Shown here one piece after another: positions 9,103 to 17,870 of a stretch of DNA of 64,000 nucleotides. The stretch covers positions 116,273 through 180,272 of the forward strand of contig JADJMM010000012.1 of NCBI GenBank assembly GCA_016709575.1. The letters are read 5' to 3'. Each line of letters begins with the position of its first letter. The first letter of the stretch is position 1. The translations under genes were made by a program, and so were the position numbers. This stretch comes from Sphingobacteriaceae bacterium (GTDB lineage: Bacteria > Bacteroidota > Bacteroidia > B-17B0 > Aurantibacillaceae). Under the pieces are notes generated by a model, which did not search any database, had not been told where the DNA came from, and was given only the letters and a program-made list of their open reading frames with translations.

Positions 9103-9435
9103 ATGAGTAAACCATACAATGAATCAATAAAAAATACTGAAACAGAATTTCTTAATTGGTGTTTAAGAAATGGTATTCCAATATTTAAAATAAATTATGT
9201 TGTTACATGGGAAAAATGGGATGATGGTATTGGGGTATATATTTTTACTAAAACAAACAAGGAATTAAAAGAGCTGGAAGGAAAAGGTCTTGAGGAAATC
9301 AAAGTGGAATTTCTAGAAGGCTTAAGAAGAAATAATTACCCGTTTGATTTATTCCCAAATGTAGTTTTCGAATTTGACACAGATCAAAACGTTCAAGAAA
9401 ATTACGAAGGGAGCTATTTTTACAGATTAAGATAA
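9103..9435 (+). CDS. Hypothetical protein (cassette 2)
   Basis: This is a 110-residue soluble protein (MSKPYNESIKNTETEFLNW...) that I do not recognise. It is charged, with no membrane segment or signal peptide, and ends ENYEGSYFYRLR. I start at 9103 because upstream in-frame sequence lies in the attC palindrome. The start is only 18 bases after the GTT crossover at 9085, a spacing common in integron cassettes. Confidence 0.65.
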   Translation: MSKPYNESIKNTETEFLNWCLRNGIPIFKINYVVTWEKWDDGIGVYIFTKTNKELKELEGKGLEEIKVEFLEGLRRNNYPFDLFPNVVFEFDTDQNVQENYEGSYFYRLR

Positions 9436-9514
9436 AATCAACAAAGGATTTATATTCAGGTAAAAGAGACAATTTTGAAATTCTTAGTAATCATTGGAAT
9501 AAATAATTGAAAAT

Positions 9515-9600
9515 GCACATAACAGGTGTTCAAGACCCAGCCCAAAATCTTGCTTCGAATGAACGGTAAAATAGAAAGAAAAGTTCTACCCGTTGTCGCA
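9515..9600 (+). repeat. Candidate attC site 2, degenerate, at the end of the left array
   Basis: GCACATAAC at 9515-9523 is the reverse complement of this cassette's first bases (GTTATGTGC at 9085-9093), so it serves as R''. The matching right end is less sure: CCCGTTGTCG near 9590-9598 could be R', and ACAGGT after R'' pairs with ACCCGT before it. The inner arms pair poorly. An adjacent small palindrome (GTCGCAGATT tgt AATCCGTGAC, 9595-9617) may be an unrelated repeat. No later site pairs with TTGTCGCAG, so the array appears to end here. Confidence 0.5.
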
Positions 9601-9641
9601 GATTTGTAATCCGTGACAGAATAAAATAAATGAAACGAAAA

Positions 9642-10136
9642 ATGTAAGCAAATATTAGTAGTATTAAAAAGTTACAATACAAAGTAAGCATCAAGGCACC
9701 TGCCACCAAGATTTATGATTTTATGCTTGGCATCAATAGTAAATCAACTTATGAGCAATGGACTGCTTTATTCAATCCAACATCAACCTACGAAGGAACT
9801 TGGAACAAAGGAAGTAAAATTTTATTTGTTGGTGTAGATGAGAAAGGGGAAAAGGGAGGTATGGTTTCCAGGATAGCTGATAATATTCCCAACCAATTTG
9901 TTTCAATTCAGCATTATGGTCTTTTAAAAGGTGATAAGGAAATTACAGAAGGACCGGATGTAGAAAAATGGGCAAACGGATTTGAGAATTATACCTTCGA
10001 AGAAAGCAATGGTCCCGATACCTATCGGGATACAACTGTTACAGTTGACTTAGATACTACAGAAGAGTTTGTAGATTATATGAACGAGTCTTATCCAAAG
10101 GCTCTTGATAAATTGAAAGAAATTTGTGAGAAGTGA
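9642..10136 (+). CDS. SRPBCC/AHSA1-like domain protein with a stop at codon 2
   Basis: The frame reads as a complete SRPBCC (START-like) domain of about 160 residues: QYKVSIKAPATKIYDFML, then STYEQWTALFNPTSTYEGTW, and C-terminal helix YMNESYPKALDKLKEIC. These domains bind hydrophobic ligands. The natural start appears to be ATG at 9642, but the next codon is TAA (9645-9647). The only later ATG (9723) would remove the first beta strand and helix. Either a sequencing error or a real nonsense change is present. An 18-bp palindrome inserts PDTYRD between NG and TTVTVD. Confidence 0.6.
10013..10030 (+). repeat. 18-bp palindrome inserted in frame within the SRPBCC gene
   Basis: TCCCGATACCTATCGGGA has TCCCGATA paired with TATCGGGA around CC. 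It lies inside the coding region and adds six residues to a loop between two strands of the SRPBCC fold without changing frame. It looks like a small dispersed palindromic element; other copies would lie outside the window. Confidence 0.6.
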
Positions 10137-10310
10137 AATTGAAATTTTTCTTTCTAAATTTTTAATTCTCTTTACCGTCAATTCCATTCCGAAAATTTTA
10201 GTCGCTTGATTTTTAAGGATTTGAGTTTATTTATTATATTTCAACTTATATTTATTGTTTATCAATAAATATTTACTGATATTTGAAGCATAATTTAAAT
10301 TATTTCAATC

Positions 10311-10847
10311 ATGTCAAAAACAAACAACTTCGTATTTTGGGGCTTATATATAATTGCCTGGCTCATTTTTGTCGGCTTGTCAATAGAAGCAGGTGGCTTA
10401 ATAGTAAACTTTTTTTTCAGTCTGTTTAAACCGGAATTTGTAGGTAATCTATATCAAAAGCTGGACTTAATCCAAATGTATAAAGAGAGTAGATTAGCAT
10501 TTTTCGGCACCTATAGTTTTATTCTTATCCTTTCAATTTCCAAAGCTTGCTTGTTTTACATAGTTATTATGCTAATGCATAAAATGGACAGGTTAAAGCC
10601 CTTTAATAGCTTTGTTTCGAGACAAATTTCACTGATTAGTTATTTCACCCTTTCAATAGGATTATTGAGTTACATCGCCAGTCATTTAGTTAATAATTTG
10701 AGGCATCACGGTTTTGTTCCCGACAACATAAATCAATTTTGGGTAGACAGTGAAGCATTCATATTGATGGGGGCTGTTATCTATATCATTGCGACTATTT
10801 TCAAAAAGGGAGTAGATATTCAAAGTGAAAATGATTTAACTGTTTAA
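10311..10847 (+). CDS. DUF2975 family membrane protein
   Basis: This 178-residue protein has four predicted membrane segments (around 10-30, 62-88, 102-126 and 146-165). The length, topology and the HTH gene 3 bp downstream fit the DUF2975 family, which is regularly paired with a YozG-like regulator. No enzymatic motif is visible. The two genes almost certainly form one transcript. The upstream AT-rich 170 bp contains a near-consensus -7 box (GATATTTG) but no attC site. Confidence 0.75.
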   Translation: MSKTNNFVFWGLYIIAWLIFVGLSIEAGGLIVNFFFSLFKPEFVGNLYQKLDLIQMYKESRLAFFGTYSFILILSISKACLFYIVIMLMHKMDRLKPFNSFVSRQISLISYFTLSIGLLSYIASHLVNNLRHHGFVPDNINQFWVDSEAFILMGAVIYIIATIFKKGVDIQSENDLTV

Positions 10848-10850
10848 GCT

Positions 10851-11069
10851 ATGCCAATAATTGTAAACTTAGATGTAATGATGGCAAAACGGAAAATGTC
10901 GCTGAATGAACTTTCTGAAAGAGTGGATTTAACATTATCTAATCTCTCTATCTTAAAGACAGGAAAAGCAAAAGCAATCCGTTTTAGCACATTAGAAGCA
11001 ATTTGTAAAGCATTAGACTGTCAACCAAGCGATATTTTAGAATATGTTAACGACAAGAAGAAGCGTTAA
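10851..11069 (+). CDS. XRE/YozG-type helix-turn-helix regulator
   Basis: This 72-residue protein is essentially one HTH_3/Cro-type DNA-binding domain (MAKRKMSLNELSERVDLTLS, then FSTLEAICKALDCQPSDILEY). The DUF2975 gene lies 3 bp upstream. In this conserved pair the small regulator is thought to control the operon, which is inference here. The C-terminus is short and basic (VNDKKKR). Confidence 0.85.
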   Translation: MPIIVNLDVMMAKRKMSLNELSERVDLTLSNLSILKTGKAKAIRFSTLEAICKALDCQPSDILEYVNDKKKR

Positions 11070-11144
11070 CATTTTTTATTATTATATGTTTGATTTATCA
11101 ATCCGCCAAGGCAATCCGTTTTTGAAAAATTGTAACTTAGTGAT

Positions 11145-11708
11145 ATGAAATTGAAATTTTACTTATTAACTTTTTTAGTTCTATTTGCCAGAGGTTGTGA
11201 TTTTTATTCAACCAGTCTTTGGTTTTTCGATAACCCAACAGGCGAAACAAATCCATTGTACAGATTTTTTGGTGTTGGTTGGAATGGATTAATTATTGCT
11301 AATGTAATAATTGTTGGATTGATTATTTACGCATTCTATTACTATACATTTAAATATACAAGTACAAAATTAAAAACCAGACCAAGCAAACTAACTGATT
11401 TTGTTTCTGAATTATATTTTAACGAAAAGGGACGCTTTCTTGATATTTTTTATAGAACCCCGAAAAACAAAAAGATTCTATTGGCTCATACAGGATATGT
11501 AGTAATTAGAGTAGTCATTTTTGCAAGCTTCTTGGCAACAGTTCACAATCTCTGTCAATTTTACAACATTTCAATTTACAATTCATTCCGAAACATAGTG
11601 GGCAGACCGCTTTTCGTTATATACGGACTAATACTGTCATCTTTATTTTATTTTTCTTATCGACTTTGGAATAAAGAATATGAATTCAATAAAAATTCAA
11701 ATGATTAA
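11145..11708 (+). CDS. Hypothetical membrane protein
   Basis: This 187-residue protein has four hydrophobic segments at about 2-20, 45-68, 110-135 and 152-172. The N-terminal stretch RGCDFYSTSLWFFDNPTGET followed by NPLYRF resembles the D...ST....E.NP pattern of DUF5658-like membrane proteins. No function can be given. The codon use and AT content match the flanking small genes. Confidence 0.55.
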   Translation: MKLKFYLLTFLVLFARGCDFYSTSLWFFDNPTGETNPLYRFFGVGWNGLIIANVIIVGLIIYAFYYYTFKYTSTKLKTRPSKLTDFVSELYFNEKGRFLDIFYRTPKNKKILLAHTGYVVIRVVIFASFLATVHNLCQFYNISIYNSFRNIVGRPLFVIYGLILSSLFYFSYRLWNKEYEFNKNSND

Positions 11709-11743
11709 AATTATATACCGTGTTAAATTCTTATTTTAGTAAT

Positions 11744-11977
11744 ATGAAAAAAATATTTTTCCTCAGCTATATTATTCCGGCATTTATTTTTATTTCTTGT
11801 GCCAAAAAACAAACATGGAATTGTGAGTGCGGTCAAACGGGTTCAAGCACTGTAACATATTCCACTACTATTACAAACGCCACCAAAAGTAACGCAAGCG
11901 ATCTTTGTCTTAAAGCAGCGGGTGCTAACAGTGGTATGCCTGCTAATAGTTATGCTTGTCAGGTGAGTCCACAGTAA
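11744..11977 (+). CDS. Small lipoprotein, hypothetical
   Basis: This 77-residue protein has a lipoprotein signal (MKKIFFLSYIIPAFIFISC). I start at 11744, where MKK begins a proper signal, not 24 bases upstream. After the lipidated Cys come KKQTWNCECGQTGSS and a Ser/Thr/Asn-rich body with two more Cys (DLCLKAAG and YACQVSP), so two disulfides are possible. Function unknown. Confidence 0.6.
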   Translation: MKKIFFLSYIIPAFIFISCAKKQTWNCECGQTGSSTVTYSTTITNATKSNASDLCLKAAGANSGMPANSYACQVSPQ

Positions 11978-11989
11978 TTCTTTGAAGAT

Positions 11990-12550
11990 ATGAGAAAACT
12001 GATAATGTGGAATGTAATAACTCTTGATGGTTATTTTGAAGGTGCCAAAAATTGGGATTTACCTTTTCACGAAGTCGTTTGGGGAAAAGAATTGGAAGAT
12101 TTAAGTCTTGAGCAATTACAGTCGGCCGACTACCTTGTTTTTGGAAGAGTTACTTATGAAGGAATGGTGGAATACTGGAAAAAGGCTGAAGGCGAAATTG
12201 CCGACCTGATGAATAGTATTCCCAAAATTGTTTTTTCTACAACTTTAAAAACTGCTGATTGGAATAACACAACACTTATTAATAAAAATGCTTCCGCTGA
12301 GATTAAAAAGCTAAAAGCAGAAGGTGTTAAAGATATGTATGTCTTCGGCAGCGCAAACCTTTCTGAAACTTTCATAAACGATAATGTTTTTGATGAATAT
12401 CGTATTGGAATCGCTCCTGTTATTTTAGGTAATGGACGACCACTGTTTAAACAAGGTAATCCTACTAAAACATTATCTCTGGTTTCAACACGACAGCTTG
12501 CAACCGGTGGGGTAATTTTAAAATACATTCCTTCTAAAACAAATTCATGA
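11990..12550 (+). CDS. Dihydrofolate reductase family protein (RibD C-terminal domain)
   Basis: This 186-residue single-domain protein has the fold of RibD C-terminal reductases: MRKLIMWNVITLDGYFEG at the start, YLVFGRVTYEGMVEYW in the middle, and DEYRIGIAPVILGNGRPLF near the end. Stand-alone members are NADPH-dependent reductases of unknown substrate in accessory regions. The stop overlaps the next start by four bases (12547-12550), so the pair is translationally coupled. Confidence 0.8.
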   Translation: MRKLIMWNVITLDGYFEGAKNWDLPFHEVVWGKELEDLSLEQLQSADYLVFGRVTYEGMVEYWKKAEGEIADLMNSIPKIVFSTTLKTADWNNTTLINKNASAEIKKLKAEGVKDMYVFGSANLSETFINDNVFDEYRIGIAPVILGNGRPLFKQGNPTKTLSLVSTRQLATGGVILKYIPSKTNS

Positions 12551-13656
12551 AAAGAATAATTTCCCTTATAATTCTAATTGTTCTTTTTGCAATTCAATCT
12601 TGTTCTGAAAAGGAAAAAGTAGATGCAACACAGACAAAAGCTTTACCGGTAGAGAAAATTGAGATTAAAAGTGAAGCAGTAACCCCAGTTACTCCAAAAA
12701 TTATCAGATCAGGATTGCCTGCGGGATATAATAAATTTACAACGGATACTACTCAGCTTAGTCAGTATATAAGAAGAATATTTCAGGATAGTAAAGGAAA
12801 TTTATGGTTTGGTACGGTGGGCGAAGGTGTTGTTCGTTATGATGGAACATCCTTAACTTACTATACAACTAAAGAAGGATTCAGCGGAAATAATGTGCAA
12901 AGTATAGCAGAAGATAAAGAAGGAAATGTTTGGTTTGGAACTACAGGTGGTGTTAGTCGTTGGGATGGAAAATCATTTATCAATTTCACTGATAAAGACG
13001 GGATAAAAAATAATTTCGTTTATAGTTTATGTATTAGTAAATCAGGAACCATTTGGGTTGGGACTAACGAAGGCGTTTATTATTACAATCCATATAATAC
13101 TTTAAAGAAAGATGAAAAAATATTTACGAATTTATCAATTCCCGCTACTATTGAAGTGGAGAGTATTATAGACGACAAAAACGAAAATATTTGGATTGCA
13201 ACACATGGCAATGGTGTTTTCAGATATGACGGAAAGAATTTGAAGAATTTTTTCAGAAAAAGATGGCTTAACGAACAATATCGTAAATTGTATTTTACAA
13301 GATAAAAGGGCGATATCTGGTTCTCGACAAGTAAAGGTGGAATAAGTAAATATAACGGCGCATCATTTACAAATTTCACAACCGAACAAGGTCTAACCCG
13401 CAATGAAGCATTTAGAATGTACGAAGACAAAGCAGGAAATATTTGGGTGAATGTTCGCGGAAGTGTTTGTCGTTATAACGGAATATCCTTTACAGATTTC
13501 AGAGAAAAAGACGGGTTAACCAATACAGGCGTACAAAGTATGTACGAAGACAGAGCCGGAAACTTTTGGTTTGGAACGGGCGCAGGGCTTTTTATTTTCA
13601 ATGGTAAAACATTTTATAACGTCTCTAAAAAAGGCTCTTGGCCACAAAACATTTAA
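12547..13656 (+). CDS. Two-component-regulator-type beta-propeller lipoprotein, two compensating frameshifts
   Basis: The protein begins with a lipoprotein signal (LIVLFAIQSC) and continues with repeats of the Reg_prop type (DSKGNLWFGTVGEGVVRYDG, DKEGNVWFGTTGGVSRWDG), about 370 residues in total. A stop appears at 13303-13305. The real frame is recovered if one A is removed from the A run near 13257 and one A is added near 13305: the shifted frame between reads KDGLTNNIVNCILQDK, as expected of a propeller blade. Unlike full sensor kinases it has no kinase part, so it is a stand-alone periplasmic or surface propeller. Confidence 0.7.
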
Positions 13657-13659
13657 ACT

Positions 13660-14148
13660 ATGTTCAGATTTTTAATATTTATTTCCCTCTTGCCAAATTT
13701 TGTTTTCGGACAAAAAGAACATTCAAAAATTTACACTCAGGCTATAACTGAGTATATAAAAGCTGTAAGTGCAAAAGATAAAGTAACACTTGATACTTTG
13801 TTTGTTGGTCCAATGGACAAAGATGTTGATGAAAATATTAGGGAAATAGAACTTCCAAAGGAAATTCTGAAAACAAAGATTTCTAAATTAACACAAGAAG
13901 AGGGAGACAGGAAAGCTAAGTATCACAAAACGTTTGTTTTCGTAAACATTGTCGGAATTATTTCAAAAGAACGAGCTGAATTTATGTTTATCACTTTTAT
14001 AGTGGAAAAGGGTCCTGTAAAAGCAGCTTGGTTTCCGAAACACAATAGCCATTTCGATTTCAATTACGATACAAAGAAAAAGGAGTTTGTATTCGAGAAA
14101 CAAAGATTCGAATACACTTATTCCAATAAATACACTGAGAAAAAGTAA
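13660..14148 (+). CDS. Exported hypothetical protein
   Basis: This 162-residue protein has a signal peptide ending VFGQKEH. The body has no recognised domain; it is Lys/Glu-rich and ends YSNKYTEKK. It follows the propeller gene by 3 bases and is probably cotranscribed. Function unknown. Confidence 0.6.
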   Translation: MFRFLIFISLLPNFVFGQKEHSKIYTQAITEYIKAVSAKDKVTLDTLFVGPMDKDVDENIREIELPKEILKTKISKLTQEEGDRKAKYHKTFVFVNIVGIISKERAEFMFITFIVEKGPVKAAWFPKHNSHFDFNYDTKKKEFVFEKQRFEYTYSNKYTEKK

Positions 14149-14156
14149 TCTCGGTT

Positions 14157-14726
14157 TTAAGTCAAACGCTTAGCAATTACCTTCAGTAAATTCCCATAAA
14201 CTTGTCCCGGCGAAAATTTGCGCCAATGAAAATCGTTGAGTTCGCCACCAGAGAGTAGGTAATAATCCAAATTAGCGCGTTTAAATTCCTTCAAAACATG
14301 TTCTCTAAAATTTAAACAAACAATCCAACCTTCATCACCAATATCATCAAACCATTCTTCGTAATAAGAGTCATCACTCTCATGAAAATTAAGAACATTT
14401 TCGCCAATCAGTACAAATTTATTAATACCGATGTAAATGAGTTCGTCAATAATATCGCGCTTCAACAACATAATATCATTGTTAATGGCATCGTTCCATT
14501 CGCCAATTAATTCAATAAAGGCAAAATGCTCATCGTAATCCACAAAGAGCACTTTTATATAGAGGGTTTCGCTGCCAATATCGTCCCATTGCGGGTGTAT
14601 ATAGTAGTTGTAAATGGTATTGGTATACTGCAATTCGCTGTGCTCTCGACCATAAAAGGGCGAGTTCTCGTCTTCAGAGGAGATATAGAGGTGTCTCCAG
14701 TTATAAAAAGGCTCAATCGTGTGCAT
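14157..14726 (-). CDS. Hypothetical cytosolic protein
   Basis: This 189-residue acidic protein (MHTIEPFYNWRHLYISSEDE...) is rich in aromatic residues, with VLFVDYDEHFAFIELIGEWN in the middle and LNDFHWRKFSPGQVYGNLLK near the end. I know no named family for it. It is convergent with 13660-14148 and divergent from the glycan export operon, and its start is 158 bp from the first gene of that operon. Confidence 0.6.
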   Translation of the reverse strand: MHTIEPFYNWRHLYISSEDENSPFYGREHSELQYTNTIYNYYIHPQWDDIGSETLYIKVLFVDYDEHFAFIELIGEWNDAINNDIMLLKRDIIDELIYIGINKFVLIGENVLNFHESDDSYYEEWFDDIGDEGWIVCLNFREHVLKEFKRANLDYYLLSGGELNDFHWRKFSPGQVYGNLLKVIAKRLT

Positions 14727-14780
14727 TTACATAGCGAAATTAGCCATAAATAGCACATTTTGCCCTGCGAATTATCAAGG

Positions 14781-14852
14781 TTTTGAGGCTTTTGGTGTTT
14801 AATATCTTTTGCTTTAAGCCTCAAAAAATTTTGTATTTTACCTCTATATTTG
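14781..14852 (+). promoter_or_regulatory. Hairpin and -7 promoter box ahead of the glycan operon
   Basis: TTTTGAGGCTT (14781-14791) pairs with AAGCCTCAAAA (14816-14826). The hairpin may terminate antisense reading or act in regulation. TATATTTG at 14845-14852 is a perfect TAnnTTTG box 33 bases before the first start of the operon. I see no TTTG box at the usual 19-21 bp upstream, so the promoter call is moderate. Confidence 0.45.
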
Positions 14853-14884
14853 TTATTTATTACACAAAAACGGGTCGCTAAACT

Positions 14885-15715
14885 TTGAATCACGAAAAAA
14901 TCATAATTGATGCCAATTCTTCTTCCTTTTTTTCTATCAAGGAAATTGTGCGTTATAAAAATTTACTAAAGCAATTTAGCACGCCGCGATTTTTAGTTCG
15001 CTATAAGCAAGCCTTTGCGGGAGTTTTATGGGCGCTGGTTAGACCACTTATTAATATTTTAGTGTTCGGGTACATTTCGGTAAAGATTACAGGAGCTGCC
15101 GATGCCACTTCCAATTTTTTATTTGTGGCTTCCGCTATGTTGCTATGGCAATTATTTACAAGCGTGTTTAACGATGTGAGTAATTCTATTCTTGCTAACT
15201 CAAATTTATTTTCAAAAGTATTCTTCCCTAAAATAATTATTCCGCTTAGCACCATTTTAGTTTGTCTGGTGGATTTCTGTATTTCACTTCTAATTTTGGT
15301 GGTGCTGTTTATTTTATCGGGACAAGCCATTCATTGGCAAATAGTAATGGCGCCTTTGTTTATTTTATTGACTGTTATTAATGCTTTTGGAATTGGGTTG
15401 TATTTCGCCACCATAAACGTAAAATTCAGAGATGTAAAATTTATTGTTCCGGTAATGATACAATTTGGCATGTATGTTACGCCGGTAATTCTTTCTTCTT
15501 CTTATTACTTAGAGCGTTTACCAACTTGGGCGCATTGGTTATTTTATTTAAACCCTATGGCAGGTGCTATTGAAGGATTTAAATATTGTTTGTTTGGTGA
15601 TCCTATTCTTAACATGAATTATTTTCTGGTATCAATTGCAGTTTCCTTTTTGTTTTTAATTATTGGGGTAAAATACTTCTATAAGTTCGAACGTAATTTT
15701 GTGGATTATATTTAA
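14885..15715 (+). CDS. wzm: ABC-2 type polysaccharide export permease (Wzm)
   Basis: This is a 276-residue permease with six membrane segments. Family motifs are LVRYKQAFAGVLWALVRPL at the N-terminus and YLNPMAGAIEGFKYCLFG near the end. With the ATPase that follows it would carry a lipid-linked glycan chain across the inner membrane. The best start is TTG at 14885; an ATG is not available before the conserved region. The stop overlaps the ATG of the ATPase by one base (15715). Confidence 0.88.
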   Translation: MNHEKIIIDANSSSFFSIKEIVRYKNLLKQFSTPRFLVRYKQAFAGVLWALVRPLINILVFGYISVKITGAADATSNFLFVASAMLLWQLFTSVFNDVSNSILANSNLFSKVFFPKIIIPLSTILVCLVDFCISLLILVVLFILSGQAIHWQIVMAPLFILLTVINAFGIGLYFATINVKFRDVKFIVPVMIQFGMYVTPVILSSSYYLERLPTWAHWLFYLNPMAGAIEGFKYCLFGDPILNMNYFLVSIAVSFLFLIIGVKYFYKFERNFVDYI

Positions 15716-16972
15716 TGGCTAATAACACTGTCATAAAAGTTGAAGGCTTAAGCAAACAATATTTGCTTAACAAAAATAAATCTGCAAAAAGCGATACCTT
15801 GTTCGGCAATTTTGTGAGCAGCGTAAAAAACTTAAAGAATATTGCTTCCAAAAAAGAAATGATTGATTTCTGGGCTTTAAATGATATATCCTTTGAAATA
15901 GCCGCAGGAGATAGAGTAGGTATTATTGGAAGAAACGGTGCAGGTAAATCTACATTACTAAAAGTATTGTCGTATTACACCGCCAACCAAAGGCAGAGTT
16001 GATATTACAGGCCGCGTTGCTTCGTTGCTGGAAGTAGGAACTGGTTTTCATGGCGACTTAAGCGGAAGAGAAAATATTTATTTAAATGGTTCTATTCTTG
16101 GCATGAGCAAACAAGAAATTGACAGAAAGTTTGATGAGATTGTTGCATTCGCCGAAATAGAAAAGTTTTTAGACACGCCTGTTAAACGTTATAGCAGCGG
16201 AATGTATGTCCGATTAGCATTTGCAGTGGCTGCCCATTTAGAACCCGAAATTTTAATTGTAGATGAAGTATTAGCTGTTGGTGATGCTGCTTTCCAAAAA
16301 AAGTGCATAGGTAAGATGAAGGACGTTAGTCGTAATGAAGGCCGCACGATTTTATTTGTGAGCCACAGTATGGCTGCTGTTCAAAATATTTGTGATAAAT
16401 GTCTTTACTTAAAGAATGATGAGTTGATGGAATACGGTTCAACAGAACTGGTTATTCCAAAATACTTATTGTCATCACAAGCATCTAGTACAGTAGAGTT
16501 GTCTGATAGAAGCGATAGAATGGGAAATGGGGCTGTAAGATTTCAATCTATTGTTTTTAAAGATGGAACTGGAAATGTTATTAATAATGCGCAATGTGGT
16601 TCTGCATTAAATATCGAATTAACGCTATTAGCAAATCCAAAGTTTGATTTATCGTATTTGCAAATTTCAATTGGTGTTGATGATGAGAATGGCATACGCA
16701 TAACCCACTTAAGCAATAGCAGCACCAATCAAATTATAGAGAGTTTTAAAGAAGGGACATTTAAGGTGAATGTTAATTTGCCGAATGTGCCTTTGAAGCA
16801 AGGAGGCTACACACTTACTTTATTTTCTTCGGTAAATAGCGAAGTGGCTGATTGGATTCAAGAAGCTACTGTTCTACAAGTAGAGACTGGCGACTTTTTC
16901 AAAACCGGAAAACTGCCTGAAGATAGTCAGGGTAATTTCTATATTAATCATAGTTTTAATCTTGTAAAATGA
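15715..16972 (+). CDS. wzt: ABC transporter ATPase with C-terminal glycan-binding domain (Wzt), frameshifted
   Basis: Walker A GIIGRNGAGKST, signature YSSGM and Walker B ILIVDEVLAVGD mark an O-antigen/teichoic-acid type exporter ATPase. The last 150 residues form a Wzt-type beta-sandwich (GNGAVRFQSIVFKDG...), which in known systems recognises the finished glycan end. The frame breaks near 15973: after LLKVLS the expected ITPPTKGRVDITGRVA is in another frame, so bases are lost or added in TCGTATT. The next gene overlaps by four bases (ATGA). Confidence 0.85.
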
Positions 16973-17868
16973 GAACGCCGGTAATATTCATACATAAAGG
17001 CGATCATTTTTATTTGAATTATTCTTTAAACCAGGTAAAGATTACCAATCCCAATAATCCAATTTATCTTATTACTGATTCTGTAACTAACCGATATCCG
17101 TTTGTAAACTATATCGACATCAATAAGTATTTTACTGAAGCAAAAGAATTCGCTAAGGTTTATAGACACATGTCCACCAACGGTTTTGATAATGAATTGT
17201 TTTGCTTTCAGCGTTGGTATGTTTTAAGGGAATTTTGCAGGGATAAAAAACTTTCAAATTTTTTGTACCTGGATTCAGATTTACTTATTTACTGTAATAT
17301 CGATTCGTTTTTTGGAAAATTGAATGATTATGATTTTACAATCTCTAAAAAATTGAGTCCGCATTGCTGTTATTTCCCATCAATAGAAAAATTAAATCTG
17401 TTCTGTGAATTCATTCCAAAATTATATACCGATTCCAATTATAAGGATAGATTTTTAACTAAGCATAAGCATCATTTGGATAATAATTTACCTGGTGGAG
17501 TTTGTGATATGACCGCTTTTAATGAATACCAAAAGGAAACAGCAATAAAAGCTAAAGACCTAAGCATAATTGAGAATGATGAAGTGTTTGATGATAACAT
17601 CAACGACGCAGATGGTTTTGAAATGAAGGACGCCGTTAAAAAATTAAAGCTTAAGGATAAGTTTTATTATGGTACTACAAAAGTAAATCAACAGCATGTT
17701 AAATTCAATACCCTACATTTTCAAGGACCTGCAAAAAAGCTTATTCCTCATTACTATTTTGGTAAAAGAATATGGAAGATAGAAATGAAGTTAATGTTGG
17801 ATGAAGTATTAAATAGTAATAAATTTTTTTATAAAGTTGCGAGAAAATTGGATTACAAATTTTATTAA
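16969..17868 (+). CDS. Putative glycosyltransferase, GT-A fold
   Basis: This 299-residue protein has N-terminal strand RTPVIFIHKGDHFYLNYSL and a D-x-D site in SNFLYLDSDLLIYCN (about residue 100-106) that would bind the metal and nucleotide sugar. The rest (LPGGVCDMTAFNEY, KFNTLHFQG) resembles GT8-like transferases. The donor and acceptor cannot be read from sequence. It overlaps wzt by four bases. Confidence 0.65.
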   Translation: MRTPVIFIHKGDHFYLNYSLNQVKITNPNNPIYLITDSVTNRYPFVNYIDINKYFTEAKEFAKVYRHMSTNGFDNELFCFQRWYVLREFCRDKKLSNFLYLDSDLLIYCNIDSFFGKLNDYDFTISKKLSPHCCYFPSIEKLNLFCEFIPKLYTDSNYKDRFLTKHKHHLDNNLPGGVCDMTAFNEYQKETAIKAKDLSIIENDEVFDDNINDADGFEMKDAVKKLKLKDKFYYGTTKVNQQHVKFNTLHFQGPAKKLIPHYYFGKRIWKIEMKLMLDEVLNSNKFFYKVARKLDYKFY

Positions 17869-17870
17869 GT

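Noticed and set aside
8980..9435. Longer reading of cassette 2 starting at 8980
   Set aside because: The first 41 residues would be encoded by the attC palindrome; the gene is better started at 9103.
10137..14156. Further attC sites among the small accessory genes
   Set aside because: I looked for GTT-ended palindromes between these genes and found none, so I end the left array near 9600.
14526..14893. Open frames overlapping the 14157-14726 gene and the promoter region
   Set aside because: They are out of frame with the conserved reading and lack any recognisable sequence.
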